From assembly GCA_963773635.1 (NCBI GenBank), contig CAVZBW010000005.1:1054001-1118000 (forward strand): a DNA stretch of 64,000 nucleotides, in the 5' to 3' direction. Positions 51,148 through 59,170 of the stretch are shown piece after piece. The stretch's first letter is position 1. Each line of letters starts with the position of its first letter. The notes under the pieces were generated by a model, which saw nothing but the letters and a program-made list of their open reading frames with translations, was not told where the DNA came from and searched no databases. Source of the DNA: CAVZBW01 sp963773635. GTDB lineage: Bacteria; Actinomycetota; Acidimicrobiia; Acidimicrobiales; RAAP-2. Position numbers and translations under genes: made by a program.

Positions 51148-52604
51148 CCCGCCCGTGCGCGGATCAACCCCGACCGGTCGGAGTCGCCGATGTCGGTGCG
51201 TCGAATCGCCCGGCCGGCCGGCACGACCAGCGCCGCAAGTGTGGCGAGCAGGAACGAGGCGGACAGGACGATGAGGGCGGCGACGAAGCTCCCCTCCGAT
51301 GAGAAACCGCTCGCCAGCACACCGGCCGACAGGATGATCGCGATCAGCTGGCTGCCGATCGCACCCCCGATCGTCCGGATATTGGCGTTCATCCCGGTGG
51401 CCACGCCCGTGTCGGTGGCCGGGACGGCGTCGACCACGAGGTTGGTCATGGCCGAGAAGCCGAGACCCACGCCGAAGCCGGCGGTGGCACCCGCCACGAG
51501 CACCTCCCAGGGTTGGCCGTGGGTGAGGGCCAGCAGCCCGAAGGACACCGCACCCATCGCCGCGCCGATCACCAGCGCGGCCTTGGACCCGATGGCGGCG
51601 GAGATGCGACCGCTCAGGAGGCCGGCCACGAACATGGCCCCGGCGGTCGGCGCCACGTACAACCCGGCGATGCTCGGCGATGCCCCAAACCCGTAGCCGA
51701 GGTGCGACGGGGTCTCCACGAAGGGCGGGAGCACGATGATGATCGAGTACATGCCAGCGCCGAAGAGGAACCCGGCGATGTTGGTCCACCACACCGTCGG
51801 CTTCCGCATGAGACGCATGTCGACCAGCGGCTGGGCTGTCCTGCTCTCGAACCAGACCCAGGCGACGAGCAGGACGACGAAGCCGACGAAGAGCCCGACC
51901 ACCTCCGGAGAGCCCCATCCCCAGTTGGGTCCCTCCGTGACGGCCACCAGCAGGGCCACCAGCCAGCCCGAGAGCAGCAGTCCGCCGGGGACGTCGACTC
52001 GGCCGGGCGCCTTGACCGGGGACTCGGGGACGAACCAGATGGTGGCCACCAGCGCGGCCAGGACGAGGACCAACGGGATCCAGAACAACCAGTGATAGGA
52101 GAGATGCTGCACGACCGGGCCACCGATGATGATTCCGACGCCGCTCCCGATCCCGAGCAGGGTCGAGATGAGCCCGATCCCTCCCGCCACCTTGTCCTCG
52201 GGGAACTCGTCGCGGATGATCGAGAACGCGAGGGGGAAGACCGCCCCGGCGACCCCCTGGAGTACCCGGGCGAGGATCAGCAGCCAGAGGGTGGAGGCGA
52301 GCCCGCCGACCACGGTGCCGAAGGCGAGGATGGAAAAGGTGACGACAAGCATCTTCTCCTTGCCGAACATGTCGCCCATGCGCCCGAGCACCGGGGTGGC
52401 GACGGACGCGCTCAGGAGGAATGCGCTCAGCAGCCAGGCCACGTCCGCCTGGCTGGTGTGCAGGTCGTGCTGGATGGTGTCGAGGGCCGGCAGCACCATC
52501 GACTGCATGAGCGTGTAGGCCAACGTGCCGACCGCGAGGACGGCGAACGTCACCCGGTAGTGCTGGCGCGCCGGAGTCGTCGCGACCGGGCTCCCCCGCG
52601 GCAT
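51144..52604 (-). CDS. MFS transporter, DHA2 family
   Basis: A 486-residue drug/proton antiporter-like protein with about 14 predicted helices (VTFAVLAVGTLAYTLMQSMVLPALDTIQHDL at the N-terminus; the loop 2-3 motif is RMGDMFGKEKML). It ends in the start codon of the TetR gene, an autoregulated export operon. It has no relation to the one at 21.9 kb beyond the family. Confidence 0.9.
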   Translation of the reverse strand: MPRGSPVATTPARQHYRVTFAVLAVGTLAYTLMQSMVLPALDTIQHDLHTSQADVAWLLSAFLLSASVATPVLGRMGDMFGKEKMLVVTFSILAFGTVVGGLASTLWLLILARVLQGVAGAVFPLAFSIIRDEFPEDKVAGGIGLISTLLGIGSGVGIIIGGPVVQHLSYHWLFWIPLVLVLAALVATIWFVPESPVKAPGRVDVPGGLLLSGWLVALLVAVTEGPNWGWGSPEVVGLFVGFVVLLVAWVWFESRTAQPLVDMRLMRKPTVWWTNIAGFLFGAGMYSIIIVLPPFVETPSHLGYGFGASPSIAGLYVAPTAGAMFVAGLLSGRISAAIGSKAALVIGAAMGAVSFGLLALTHGQPWEVLVAGATAGFGVGLGFSAMTNLVVDAVPATDTGVATGMNANIRTIGGAIGSQLIAIILSAGVLASGFSSEGSFVAALIVLSASFLLATLAALVVPAGRAIRRTDIGDSDRSGLIRARAG

Positions 52605-52669
52605 GCGCGGGCGCAGAGTCGCCCGCGGCGCTGCCGGTCCCGGGAGCCATCCGGGGAACCTACCATTCG

Positions 52670-52690
52670 AACCGGAGTCGGATTCCGGTT
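52670..52690. promoter_or_regulatory. Inverted repeat upstream of the MFS-TetR operon
   Basis: AACCGGA (52670-52676) and TCCGGTT (52684-52690) form a perfect 7-bp inverted repeat with a 7-base spacer, 66 bases upstream of the MFS start. Spacing and symmetry fit a TetR dimer operator. Confidence 0.6.
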
Positions 52691-52730
52691 ACAGTCCGCG
52701 TTGGTTGGCGCTACGCCTACTTGACCGGTC

Positions 52731-54074
52731 CTATCCGGTGTCGTCCTCCGGCCCCGCCCGGCTGCCTCCGCCGGACGCAGGCCCGACGCAGCCCTGACGA
52801 CGCCGTGCGGGGTGCCTCGGGTCGGTGGGGGCGACGAAGTCCCGCTTGCCCCGGCCCTCGACGAGCATCCAGCCCCGGGTGGTCTTCATCCGGTGGTGGT
52901 AGGAGCAGAGTCCGTCGAGGCGAGGGAGGGCGGTCACGTGCGTGCGGGCCCAGTCGTCCCGGTGGTCCCATTCGATCCGGACCTGCTGGTTGCAGCCCCT
53001 CACCGCGCAGCCGGGGTAGAGCCACTCGAGCGCGGTGCGCTGGAAGGCGTTGGGGTGCCGTCCGAGATGCGCCACGTTCACGACGTCGTGGCCCTTGGTC
53101 ACCACGGCGGCCCAGAAGGGATCCTCGTTCAAGGCCAGCTCCTTGACGGCGGCCACGCTGATCGGGCCGACGCCGGCGACCTCGCAGACCTCGTCGCCCT
53201 CAAGGTGTCCCCGCACCAAGGCGCCGTGGTCGATGCGGACGATGACTTTGGGACCTGCGCCGGTAGGCGCTCCGGCGGGGTCCCCGCAGACCGCGGCCAC
53301 CAAGGCGTCAGCCGCGTAGGCGTCGGGCCGTTCCCGGACGCCGGCTCGCCGGGCGTCTTGGAAGAACCGCTCGATCAGGGGGTCGAGCCGCCCCTTGAGC
53401 TTGGCCCCGACCTCCGGGGCGTGGGTGAGGTGCAGATGGAAGATGCCCTCTTGGTCGGCGTAGGTGCGCAGGGAGCGCTGCTCGTAGATCCGCCGCCGGC
53501 GGGCCTCGGGATCGGGCTCGGCGGCGAAGCGGACCTTGCGCGCCTGGTCCTTCAGCTCGCCGAGGGAACCCCGCCGCGCCGTGTCCAGCAGCAAACCCTC
53601 GGCCTTGGGATTGGCCGTCGCCCCCTTCGTGACCGCCGCCATCTGGTCGCCCGAGAGCTCTCCCCTTCGAGCCGCCGCCTCCGTCTCCGGGAGCGCCTCG
53701 AGGGCCGCCGCGGTCTCCAAGACGTCGTCAGCCTCCCGAATCGAGGTCCCCGTCAGGCGACCGACGAAGTGCCCGGCCGACCGGTCCATGCCCTTGTCCC
53801 ACGCCCCGGTATCCCGGACCGCCTTGGCGAGCAGACCCCGGACAGTGGTCGCCAGGTTGAGGAGCCGGGAGGCCACCTCGAGGCCTCGCACCGCCTCGCT
53901 CGCCAGGAGTCCCTCGGCCGAGAACTCCTCCGTCACCTCGGCCAGAGCCAGCTCAACCTCGAGGAGCCGGCACAGCCCGGGATGCCCGGCCGTGCCGAGG
54001 CGCCCCGTCGCATCACACGCCGCGACGAGAGACGCGCTCGCTCCGACCGGTGGTATCGCCGCCGCCATGGCCAT
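52731..54074 (-). CDS. DUF222/HNH endonuclease-like protein (13E12 type)
   Basis: A 447-residue protein with the DUF222 domain up to about residue 330 and a C-terminal HNH motif: VRGCNQQVRIEWDHRDDWA and LCSYHHRMKTTRGW carry the Cys and His expected for a metal-bound nuclease. These proteins are multicopy and linked to REP13E12-like mobile elements in actinobacteria, although most have no known activity. No repeats or insertion boundaries were found beside it. Confidence 0.9.
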   Translation of the reverse strand: MAMAAAIPPVGASASLVAACDATGRLGTAGHPGLCRLLEVELALAEVTEEFSAEGLLASEAVRGLEVASRLLNLATTVRGLLAKAVRDTGAWDKGMDRSAGHFVGRLTGTSIREADDVLETAAALEALPETEAAARRGELSGDQMAAVTKGATANPKAEGLLLDTARRGSLGELKDQARKVRFAAEPDPEARRRRIYEQRSLRTYADQEGIFHLHLTHAPEVGAKLKGRLDPLIERFFQDARRAGVRERPDAYAADALVAAVCGDPAGAPTGAGPKVIVRIDHGALVRGHLEGDEVCEVAGVGPISVAAVKELALNEDPFWAAVVTKGHDVVNVAHLGRHPNAFQRTALEWLYPGCAVRGCNQQVRIEWDHRDDWARTHVTALPRLDGLCSYHHRMKTTRGWMLVEGRGKRDFVAPTDPRHPARRRQGCVGPASGGGSRAGPEDDTG

Positions 54075-54128
54075 GGGGACGAGGGTACCGGGGGCTAGTG
54101 ACAGTATCGGTTGGGGCGATATCGGCAG

Positions 54129-54422
54129 CTAGCCTTTGTCTGGATCCTCCGGCTGGCGCTTCAGATGCGGCTGGTCGGCGGGGTCGGGCAGCACGGCGAA
54201 CCCCGCCAGGATCCCGATCACCACGAAGAAGATCCACGGGACCATGACGCCGAACACAAGGTAGACGCCCAGGGCGAGCGCGGCGACGGCCGCCATACCG
54301 AGCGCCCAGTGCCCCGTCTCTTTGAGCGCGGCTCGTCGCCAGGCGCGGCGACGCTCTCTCGGCCAGACCGGGTCGAGCGCCTCGTCCACCTGTTGCCGGA
54401 GCTGTTCTTCGGAGACCGCCAC
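54129..54422 (-). CDS. Small hypothetical membrane protein
   Basis: A 97-residue protein from GTG 54422: helical N-terminus (SEEQLRQQVDEALDP), then two hydrophobic helices (about residues 42-60 and 62-80) and a charged tail KRQPEDPDKG. No family was recognised with certainty; it resembles a two-TM (2TM/DUF) small protein in actinobacteria. It stands apart from its neighbours by 53 bases. Confidence 0.6.
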   Translation of the reverse strand: MAVSEEQLRQQVDEALDPVWPRERRRAWRRAALKETGHWALGMAAVAALALGVYLVFGVMVPWIFFVVIGILAGFAVLPDPADQPHLKRQPEDPDKG

Positions 54423-54563
54423 GACGCCTCCCCTCACGGCCCACCCCTGCGCAGGCACCGTCCCGCTGGTATGCGCCTCCAGTCTCGTGCCATCGAACCC
54501 CCGAATCAACCGTCGGCTGCCGACTGGCGGACTGGCCATCGGATCCGGCAAGAATGACGCGCC

Positions 54564-55112
54564 ATGAGACTCTTGCTGATCAGTGGCAGCGTGCGTGCGG
54601 GCTCTTCGAACGAGGCGGTCTTGCGAACGGCCGGTGAGCTCTGCGACGAAGACGTGAACGTCGAGCACTACGACGGGCTCTCCACCCTGCCGCACTTCAA
54701 TCCCGACGACGATCACGATCCGCTGCCCCACGAGGTGCGTCGACTGCGCGGCGCGATCGAGGATGCCGACGCGCTGTTGTTCTGCACTCCCGAGTACGCC
54801 GGCGATCTGCCGGGGTCCTTCAAGAACCTGCTCGACTGGACCGTCGGCGGCATCGAGACCAACGAGAAGCCCGCTGCCTGGATCAACTCCTCCGCGGCTC
54901 CCGCCGGCGCGGCCGGCGCCCATGCTGCGCTGCGGACCGTGCTGACCTACACCGGGTGCGAGATCGTCGACGCGGCGTGCCTCCACGTGCCCGTCACCCG
55001 TTACGCCGTGGACGAGGGGATCGTCACGGATCCCGAGCTCCGCTCGCAGATCGCCACGGGGGTCCGGGCCCTTACCGACCACGCGAGGGGCCGCGCCGCC
55101 GGCGCCCCGTGA
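54564..55112 (+). CDS. NAD(P)H-dependent FMN reductase
   Basis: A 182-residue flavodoxin-fold oxidoreductase: LLISGSVRAGSSNEAVL (FMN phosphate loop) and CTPEYAGDLPGSFKNLLDW (PEYxGxxPGxxKN signature). It uses NAD(P)H to reduce FMN or quinones. It is divergent to the small membrane protein and upstream of the convergent enoyl-CoA hydratase. The 3' end includes a duplicated stretch GCGCCCCGTGAGTG. Confidence 0.9.
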   Translation: MRLLLISGSVRAGSSNEAVLRTAGELCDEDVNVEHYDGLSTLPHFNPDDDHDPLPHEVRRLRGAIEDADALLFCTPEYAGDLPGSFKNLLDWTVGGIETNEKPAAWINSSAAPAGAAGAHAALRTVLTYTGCEIVDAACLHVPVTRYAVDEGIVTDPELRSQIATGVRALTDHARGRAAGAP

Positions 55113-55142
55113 GTGGGCGCCCCGTGAGTGGCGCCGGGTGGT

Positions 55143-55988
55143 TCAGCGCCCCGTGAAGCGAGGCTCCCGGCGCTCCGTAAACGCGGCGAGCGCCTCTGCG
55201 GTGTCCTCGCTCGCGAAATTGACGCACTGGGCCTGCGCCTCGGCCTCCGTGGCCTGAGCCAGGGAAGAGGCCCAGCTGTCGTCGAGCAGCTTCTTGGTCA
55301 TCGACAGGGCCAGCGTCGGTCCCTCCGCCAGGCGCCGGGCCCACTCGTCCACGAGGCCGTCCAGCTCGTCCACGGGCACGACCCGGTTGACGAGACCCAT
55401 CTCCTTGGCCTGCTCGGCGTTGAGAATGTCGGCGAAGAAGGCGAGCTCCTTGGCCCGGGCGGAGCCGATCCGGCGGGGCAGCAGCCACGACGATCCGTTG
55501 TCGAGGGACAACCCGCGCCTCGCGAAGATGAACGAGATCCGGGCACGCTCGGAGGCCACCACGAGGTCGCAGCCGATAGCCAGGCTCGCCCCGGCGCCCA
55601 CGGCCACGCCGTCCACTTTGGCGATCGTGGGCTTGGTGATACGATGCAGTGCCACTGCAAGATCACCCAGCCGTCGCATACGCACGATGGCTGGCTGGCT
55701 CCTGTCGGTGGCGGGGCTGGAGGCGCCGAGGTCGGCGCCGGAGCAAAACTCCCCCTCGGCCCCGGTCAACACCATCGCCCGGTCGCCGGGACGGTCCTCG
55801 ACCTCCAAGAAGACGTCGCGCAGCTCGCGGATCATGGTGGTGTCGAGCGCGTTTTTGCGGTGGGGCCGGTTCATCGTGACCTGGACCAGTCCGTTGCGGC
55901 GCTCCACGAGCAACGTCTCGCGGTCCGACCGCTCGGCCCCGGAGCCCGTGCCGCTCGTCACGTCCACATCGGAGGTCGTCATATCCAT
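55143..55988 (-). CDS. Enoyl-CoA hydratase/isomerase family protein
   Basis: A 281-residue crotonase-fold enzyme: GEFCSGADLGASSP (oxyanion hole part 1), VAVGAGASLAIGCDLVVASERARISFIFARRGLSLDNGSSWLLPRR with the second hole and acidic residue region. Start ATG 55988 (or 55982). It hydrates or isomerises enoyl-CoAs, so it might take products of the CoA ligases. It lies upstream of, and in the same direction as, yraN but separate from the catabolic block. Confidence 0.88.
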   Translation of the reverse strand: MDMTTSDVDVTSGTGSGAERSDRETLLVERRNGLVQVTMNRPHRKNALDTTMIRELRDVFLEVEDRPGDRAMVLTGAEGEFCSGADLGASSPATDRSQPAIVRMRRLGDLAVALHRITKPTIAKVDGVAVGAGASLAIGCDLVVASERARISFIFARRGLSLDNGSSWLLPRRIGSARAKELAFFADILNAEQAKEMGLVNRVVPVDELDGLVDEWARRLAEGPTLALSMTKKLLDDSWASSLAQATEAEAQAQCVNFASEDTAEALAAFTERREPRFTGR

Positions 55989-56007
55989 CCCCTGTCTCGA
56001 GTCCCTC

Positions 56008-56370
56008 TCAGAAGGCGTTTTCCACCACGCGCACCCGACCGTCCCGGACGGCCGCCACGTCGAAACGCACCTCGTTGCACCCCACACTGTGGTCGCGCAA
56101 CCACTGGGCCGCCAGTCTGCGGATCCGACGCTGCTTGGTCGCGGTCACGGCCTCGACGGGCGTGCCGAAGGAGACCGAGGCCCGGGTCTTGACCTCACAC
56201 ACCACGACCGTCGTCCCCCGCCGGCACACCAGGTCGATCTCGCCGTCGCGACACCGCCAGTTGCGGTCCAGCAGCTCGTATCCCGACCGCTCGTACCACT
56301 CGGCCGCCAGCCGCTCGCCGGTGGCGCCCAGAGCCCGCCGGGCAGCGGGGCCCGACCGGCTCGGAGCCAC
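56008..56370 (-). CDS. yraN: UPF0102/YraN-family putative endonuclease
   Basis: A 120-residue protein with the PD-(D/E)XK-like core: DGEIDLVCRRG and VCEVKTRAS carry the acidic and Lys residues. YraN is widespread, and in many actinobacteria its gene lies beside comM and dprA; here that link is broken by about 34 kb. It lies one base before the DUF2469 gene. Confidence 0.88.
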   Translation of the reverse strand: MAPSRSGPAARRALGATGERLAAEWYERSGYELLDRNWRCRDGEIDLVCRRGTTVVVCEVKTRASVSFGTPVEAVTATKQRRIRRLAAQWLRDHSVGCNEVRFDVAAVRDGRVRVVENAF

Positions 56371-56371
56371 G

Positions 56372-56665
56372 TCAGAGGTCCTTGTCCGGGAGCCGCTCGA
56401 TGTTGACGTCTCGGAAGGTGATCACGTGGACCGAGGGTACAAAGCGCGCCGGACGGTACATGTCCCATACCCACACGTCCTGGAGATCCAGTTCGACGCA
56501 GGCCGCGCCGAGGTCGCCGCGAACCTTCACCGATACGTCGTTCGCGAGATAGAAGCGACGCTCCGTCTCGACGACGTAGCCGAACATCGGGAGCACCGCC
56601 CGGTACTCCTGCACCAGCGCGAGCTCGATCTCGGCCTCGTAACGGTCGAGCTCCTCCTCGCTCAT
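56372..56665 (-). CDS. DUF2469-family protein (actinobacteria-specific)
   Basis: A 97-residue protein, the actinobacterial conserved DUF2469 that usually sits between rnhB and yraN. Recognised by MSEEELDRYEAEIELAL and the regular beta pattern CVELDLQDVWVWDMYRP. Its function is unknown. Position next to rplS agrees with the conserved order except that lepB and rnhB are absent here. Confidence 0.88.
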   Translation of the reverse strand: MSEEELDRYEAEIELALVQEYRAVLPMFGYVVETERRFYLANDVSVKVRGDLGAACVELDLQDVWVWDMYRPARFVPSVHVITFRDVNIERLPDKDL

Positions 56666-56702
56666 GCCGGCAGTGGGCCTTGTCGCTCGGGCGGGACCAC
56701 GC

Positions 56703-57056
56703 TCAGGTCGGGCGGATCCGCCGTTCCTTGATCTTGGCGGCCTTCCCGTGGCGGTCCCGCAGGTAGTAGAGCTTGGCGCGACGGACGTCTCCGTGGGTGA
56801 CGACCTCGATCTTGGCGATGGTCGGCGAATGCACGGGGAAGGTCCGCTCCACCCCCACGCCGAAGCTCACCTTGCGCACCGTGAAGGTGGCCCGCACCCC
56901 GGAGCCCTGGCGACGCAGGACGGCACCCTGGAACACCTGCACGCGCTCCCTGTTGCCCTCCACCACCCGGACGTGCACCTTGACCGTGTCGCCGGCCCGG
57001 AATTCCGGGACGTCGTCTCGGATGCTGTCGCGGTCGATGATGTCCGTAGGTTGCAT
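56703..57056 (-). CDS. rplS: 50S ribosomal protein L19
   Basis: A 117-residue L19 with FRAGDTVKVHVRVVEGNRER, VQVFQGAVLRRQGSG and KLYYLRDRHGKAAKIKERR. L19 sits at the 30S-50S interface. The gene follows trmD on the minus strand (gap 44 bases), as in the classical rpsP-rimM-trmD-rplS order. Confidence 0.97.
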   Translation of the reverse strand: MQPTDIIDRDSIRDDVPEFRAGDTVKVHVRVVEGNRERVQVFQGAVLRRQGSGVRATFTVRKVSFGVGVERTFPVHSPTIAKIEVVTHGDVRRAKLYYLRDRHGKAAKIKERRIRPT

Positions 57057-57100
57057 GGGCGCGTCCTTGCCGCGGGAGAGGATTCGGCGGGCTTGTCATG

Positions 57101-57835
57101 CTACCAGTCCTCGGGAGCGTCCAGCAGCGCGCGCTCCTCGTCCGAGAGGGCCTGGCCACGGACGAGATCGGGCCGCCGCTCCAGGGTCCGACGGACCGAC
57201 TCCCGCCTCCGCCAGCTCTCGATGCGGCCGTGGTCGCCCGAGCGGAGCACCGGTGGTACCTCCCAACCCCGAAACTCCGCGGGACGCGTGTACTGGGGGT
57301 ACTCGAGCCGGCCCTGGGCGAAGCTCTCGTCGCCCGGGGACGCCTCGTTGCCCAGCGTGCCCGGGAGGAGCCGGCTGACCGCCTCCACCACCACCAGGGC
57401 GGCGAGCTCTCCCCCAGCCAGGACGAAGTCGCCGATCGAGAGCTCCCCGTCCACCAGGTGCTCGGCGATGCGCTGGTCCACCCCCTCGTAGCGCCCGCAC
57501 AACAGCGAGAAACCCCCCGACAGGGCCGCCAGTTCCTCGACCAGCGCCTGGTCCAGGCGGCGCCCGCCAGGGCTGAGGAGGAAGAGCGGCCGGGGCAGCC
57601 CCTGCGCCCGCTCGATCGACTCCACGGCGCAAAACACGGGCTCGGGCATGAGGATCATCCCCGGACCGCCGCCAAAGGGGGCGTCGTCGACCGACCGGTG
57701 AGGATCCACCGCACCGAGGCGGAGGTCGTGCACCCGCAGGTCGAGCACGCCCCTCTGGCGGGCCCGCCCGACGACGCTGGCGGCGCCGTAGTGCTCGACC
57801 AGGTCGGGGAAGATCGAGAAGACATCGATGCGCAT
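57101..57835 (-). CDS. trmD: tRNA (guanine-37-N1)-methyltransferase TrmD
   Basis: A 244-residue SPOUT-fold enzyme methylating G37 of tRNA to prevent frameshifting. Markers: GGGPGMILMPEP, LLCGRYEGVDQR (AdoMet knot), IGDFVLAGGELAA, and LEYPQYTRP. The trefoil-knot region and length are normal. Sits between rimM and rplS. Confidence 0.97.
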   Translation of the reverse strand: MRIDVFSIFPDLVEHYGAASVVGRARQRGVLDLRVHDLRLGAVDPHRSVDDAPFGGGPGMILMPEPVFCAVESIERAQGLPRPLFLLSPGGRRLDQALVEELAALSGGFSLLCGRYEGVDQRIAEHLVDGELSIGDFVLAGGELAALVVVEAVSRLLPGTLGNEASPGDESFAQGRLEYPQYTRPAEFRGWEVPPVLRSGDHGRIESWRRRESVRRTLERRPDLVRGQALSDEERALLDAPEDW

Positions 57836-57857
57836 GCCGGGCTCCTCGGTCCCCCGG

Positions 57858-58442
57858 CTACTCGAGGAGGCCTGCGGGCAGGTCGACGACGGCGGTGCGC
57901 TCGTCCCCTTCCCCGGTGACCAGCTCGACCACGAAGGCGAGTGGGATCAGCTGGCCACCGTCGAGGACCAGCAGGTCGCTGGCCGGGTTGGCCTCGACCG
58001 TCGAGACGGTCCCGACCGGCCGTCCGTCGGTCGTCACGACCCTGGCGCCCAGGAGCTCGTGCACCCACAGGACTTCGGGGTCGGTGATCTCGGGTGCCCG
58101 CAGCACCCGGGAGCGCAGGGACTCGGCCCCCTCGAGCGAGTCGACGCCCTCGAGCCAGACCAGGTACCGGCCCTGGTGGGGACGTGACGAGGCGATCACG
58201 ACTCGGCGGCCGTCGTCGGACCAGAGCTCCGAGCCCGCGGCCATGCGCTCGGTCCGGTTGGTCCAAAGCTCGACGACGAGCTCGCCCCGGAGGCCGTGGG
58301 GCTTCACGATCCGCCCGACGTCGAGCAGGGTGCTCGGGTGGCCCGCCTCGGCGACGTCAGGCTCCGGGAGGCCCGGGACGCCTGGGGGGTGGGGGGCCGC
58401 TCCGGCCCCTTGGGCGCCGCCGGGGCCCGGCGACGCCGCCAA
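57858..58442 (-). CDS. rimM: Ribosome maturation factor RimM
   Basis: An approximately 194-residue RimM: VGRIVKPHGLRGELVV at the start of the RimM domain, and a PRC-barrel C-terminus (LLGARVVTTDGRPVGTV, VDLPAGLLE). Start uncertain: no ATG/GTG is close to the conserved part; TTG 58442 lies just after the khpA stop, and ATG 58484 would overlap khpA. Works on 30S maturation near S19 in the ribosome. Confidence 0.92.
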   Translation of the reverse strand: MAASPGPGGAQGAGAAPHPPGVPGLPEPDVAEAGHPSTLLDVGRIVKPHGLRGELVVELWTNRTERMAAGSELWSDDGRRVVIASSRPHQGRYLVWLEGVDSLEGAESLRSRVLRAPEITDPEVLWVHELLGARVVTTDGRPVGTVSTVEANPASDLLVLDGGQLIPLAFVVELVTGEGDERTAVVDLPAGLLE

Positions 58443-58446
58443 CTCG

Positions 58447-58794
58447 CTACTGGTCGACGATGTCGACCGAGGTGTGCACGCCATCGCGGGCCCCCGCCGC
58501 GCCCACCAGCGTCCGGATGGCCTGGGCCGTCCGGCCGCGGCGGCCGATCACCCGGCCCATGTCCTCGGGGGCCACGTGGAGGCTGAGGCGCGTCGTCCCC
58601 CCCGACTGCTCCGACTTGACCACCACGGCGTCGGGATCGCTGGCCAGGCTGCGAGCGAGATAGGTGAGGACGGCCACCGGCGTCCCGCCGTCGACCCGGT
58701 TGCCCTCCATGTCGTCGAAGTCGCCGGGCTCGGCCAGCGACGTGTTGACGTCGCCCGAGACGTAGCCCTCCTGGCCCTCGAGCTCGTCGCTCAC
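58447..58794 (-). CDS. khpA: KH-domain RNA-binding protein KhpA
   Basis: A 115-residue protein whose C-terminal 75 residues are a KhpA-type KH domain, GRVIGRRGRTAQAIRTLV with the GxxG loop (GRRG). The N-terminal 40 residues are an acidic extension not found in short KhpA proteins. GTG 58794 overlaps the rpsP stop (GTGA). KhpA, with KhpB, binds small RNAs and affects cell elongation. Confidence 0.9.
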   Translation of the reverse strand: MSDELEGQEGYVSGDVNTSLAEPGDFDDMEGNRVDGGTPVAVLTYLARSLASDPDAVVVKSEQSGGTTRLSLHVAPEDMGRVIGRRGRTAQAIRTLVGAAGARDGVHTSVDIVDQ

Positions 58795-59075
58795 CGGCCC
58801 GCCACCCCGGTGAACTCGTCCCAAGCTCCCGAGGTGCGCAGCAGCTTCTCGACGCGGTCGGTCGGCTGGGCGCCCTGGCGCAACCACCGGATGGCCTTCT
58901 CGTTGTCGATGGTCACGACGGCGTCCGGCTCGCTCGTGGAGCGGCCTCTCGGCGCGTAGGTGCCCACGATCTCCAGGAACCGCCCGTCGCGAGGGGAGCG
59001 GCTGTCGGCCGCCACCACGCGGTACGTCGGCTGCTTCTTCTTGCCCATCCGCACGAGGCGGAGCTTCACTGCCAC
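58791..59075 (-). CDS. rpsP: 30S ribosomal protein S16
   Basis: A 94-residue S16 (VAVKLRLVRMGKKKQPTYRV) with normal length when started at GTG 59075, which has GGAGG about 10 bases upstream; the frame itself extends further. It is the head of the S16-KhpA-RimM-TrmD-L19 transcript. Confidence 0.97.
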   Translation of the reverse strand: MAVKLRLVRMGKKKQPTYRVVAADSRSPRDGRFLEIVGTYAPRGRSTSEPDAVVTIDNEKAIRWLRQGAQPTDRVEKLLRTSGAWDEFTGVAGR

Positions 59076-59170
59076 AGACCCAATTCCTCCATCTTGGTAG
59101 AGCGTCCATTCTCGCAGGATTCCCGGCGGTCGTTTGCCCAACCAGCGAAGCCGGCGCCGGAGGACCCGAT

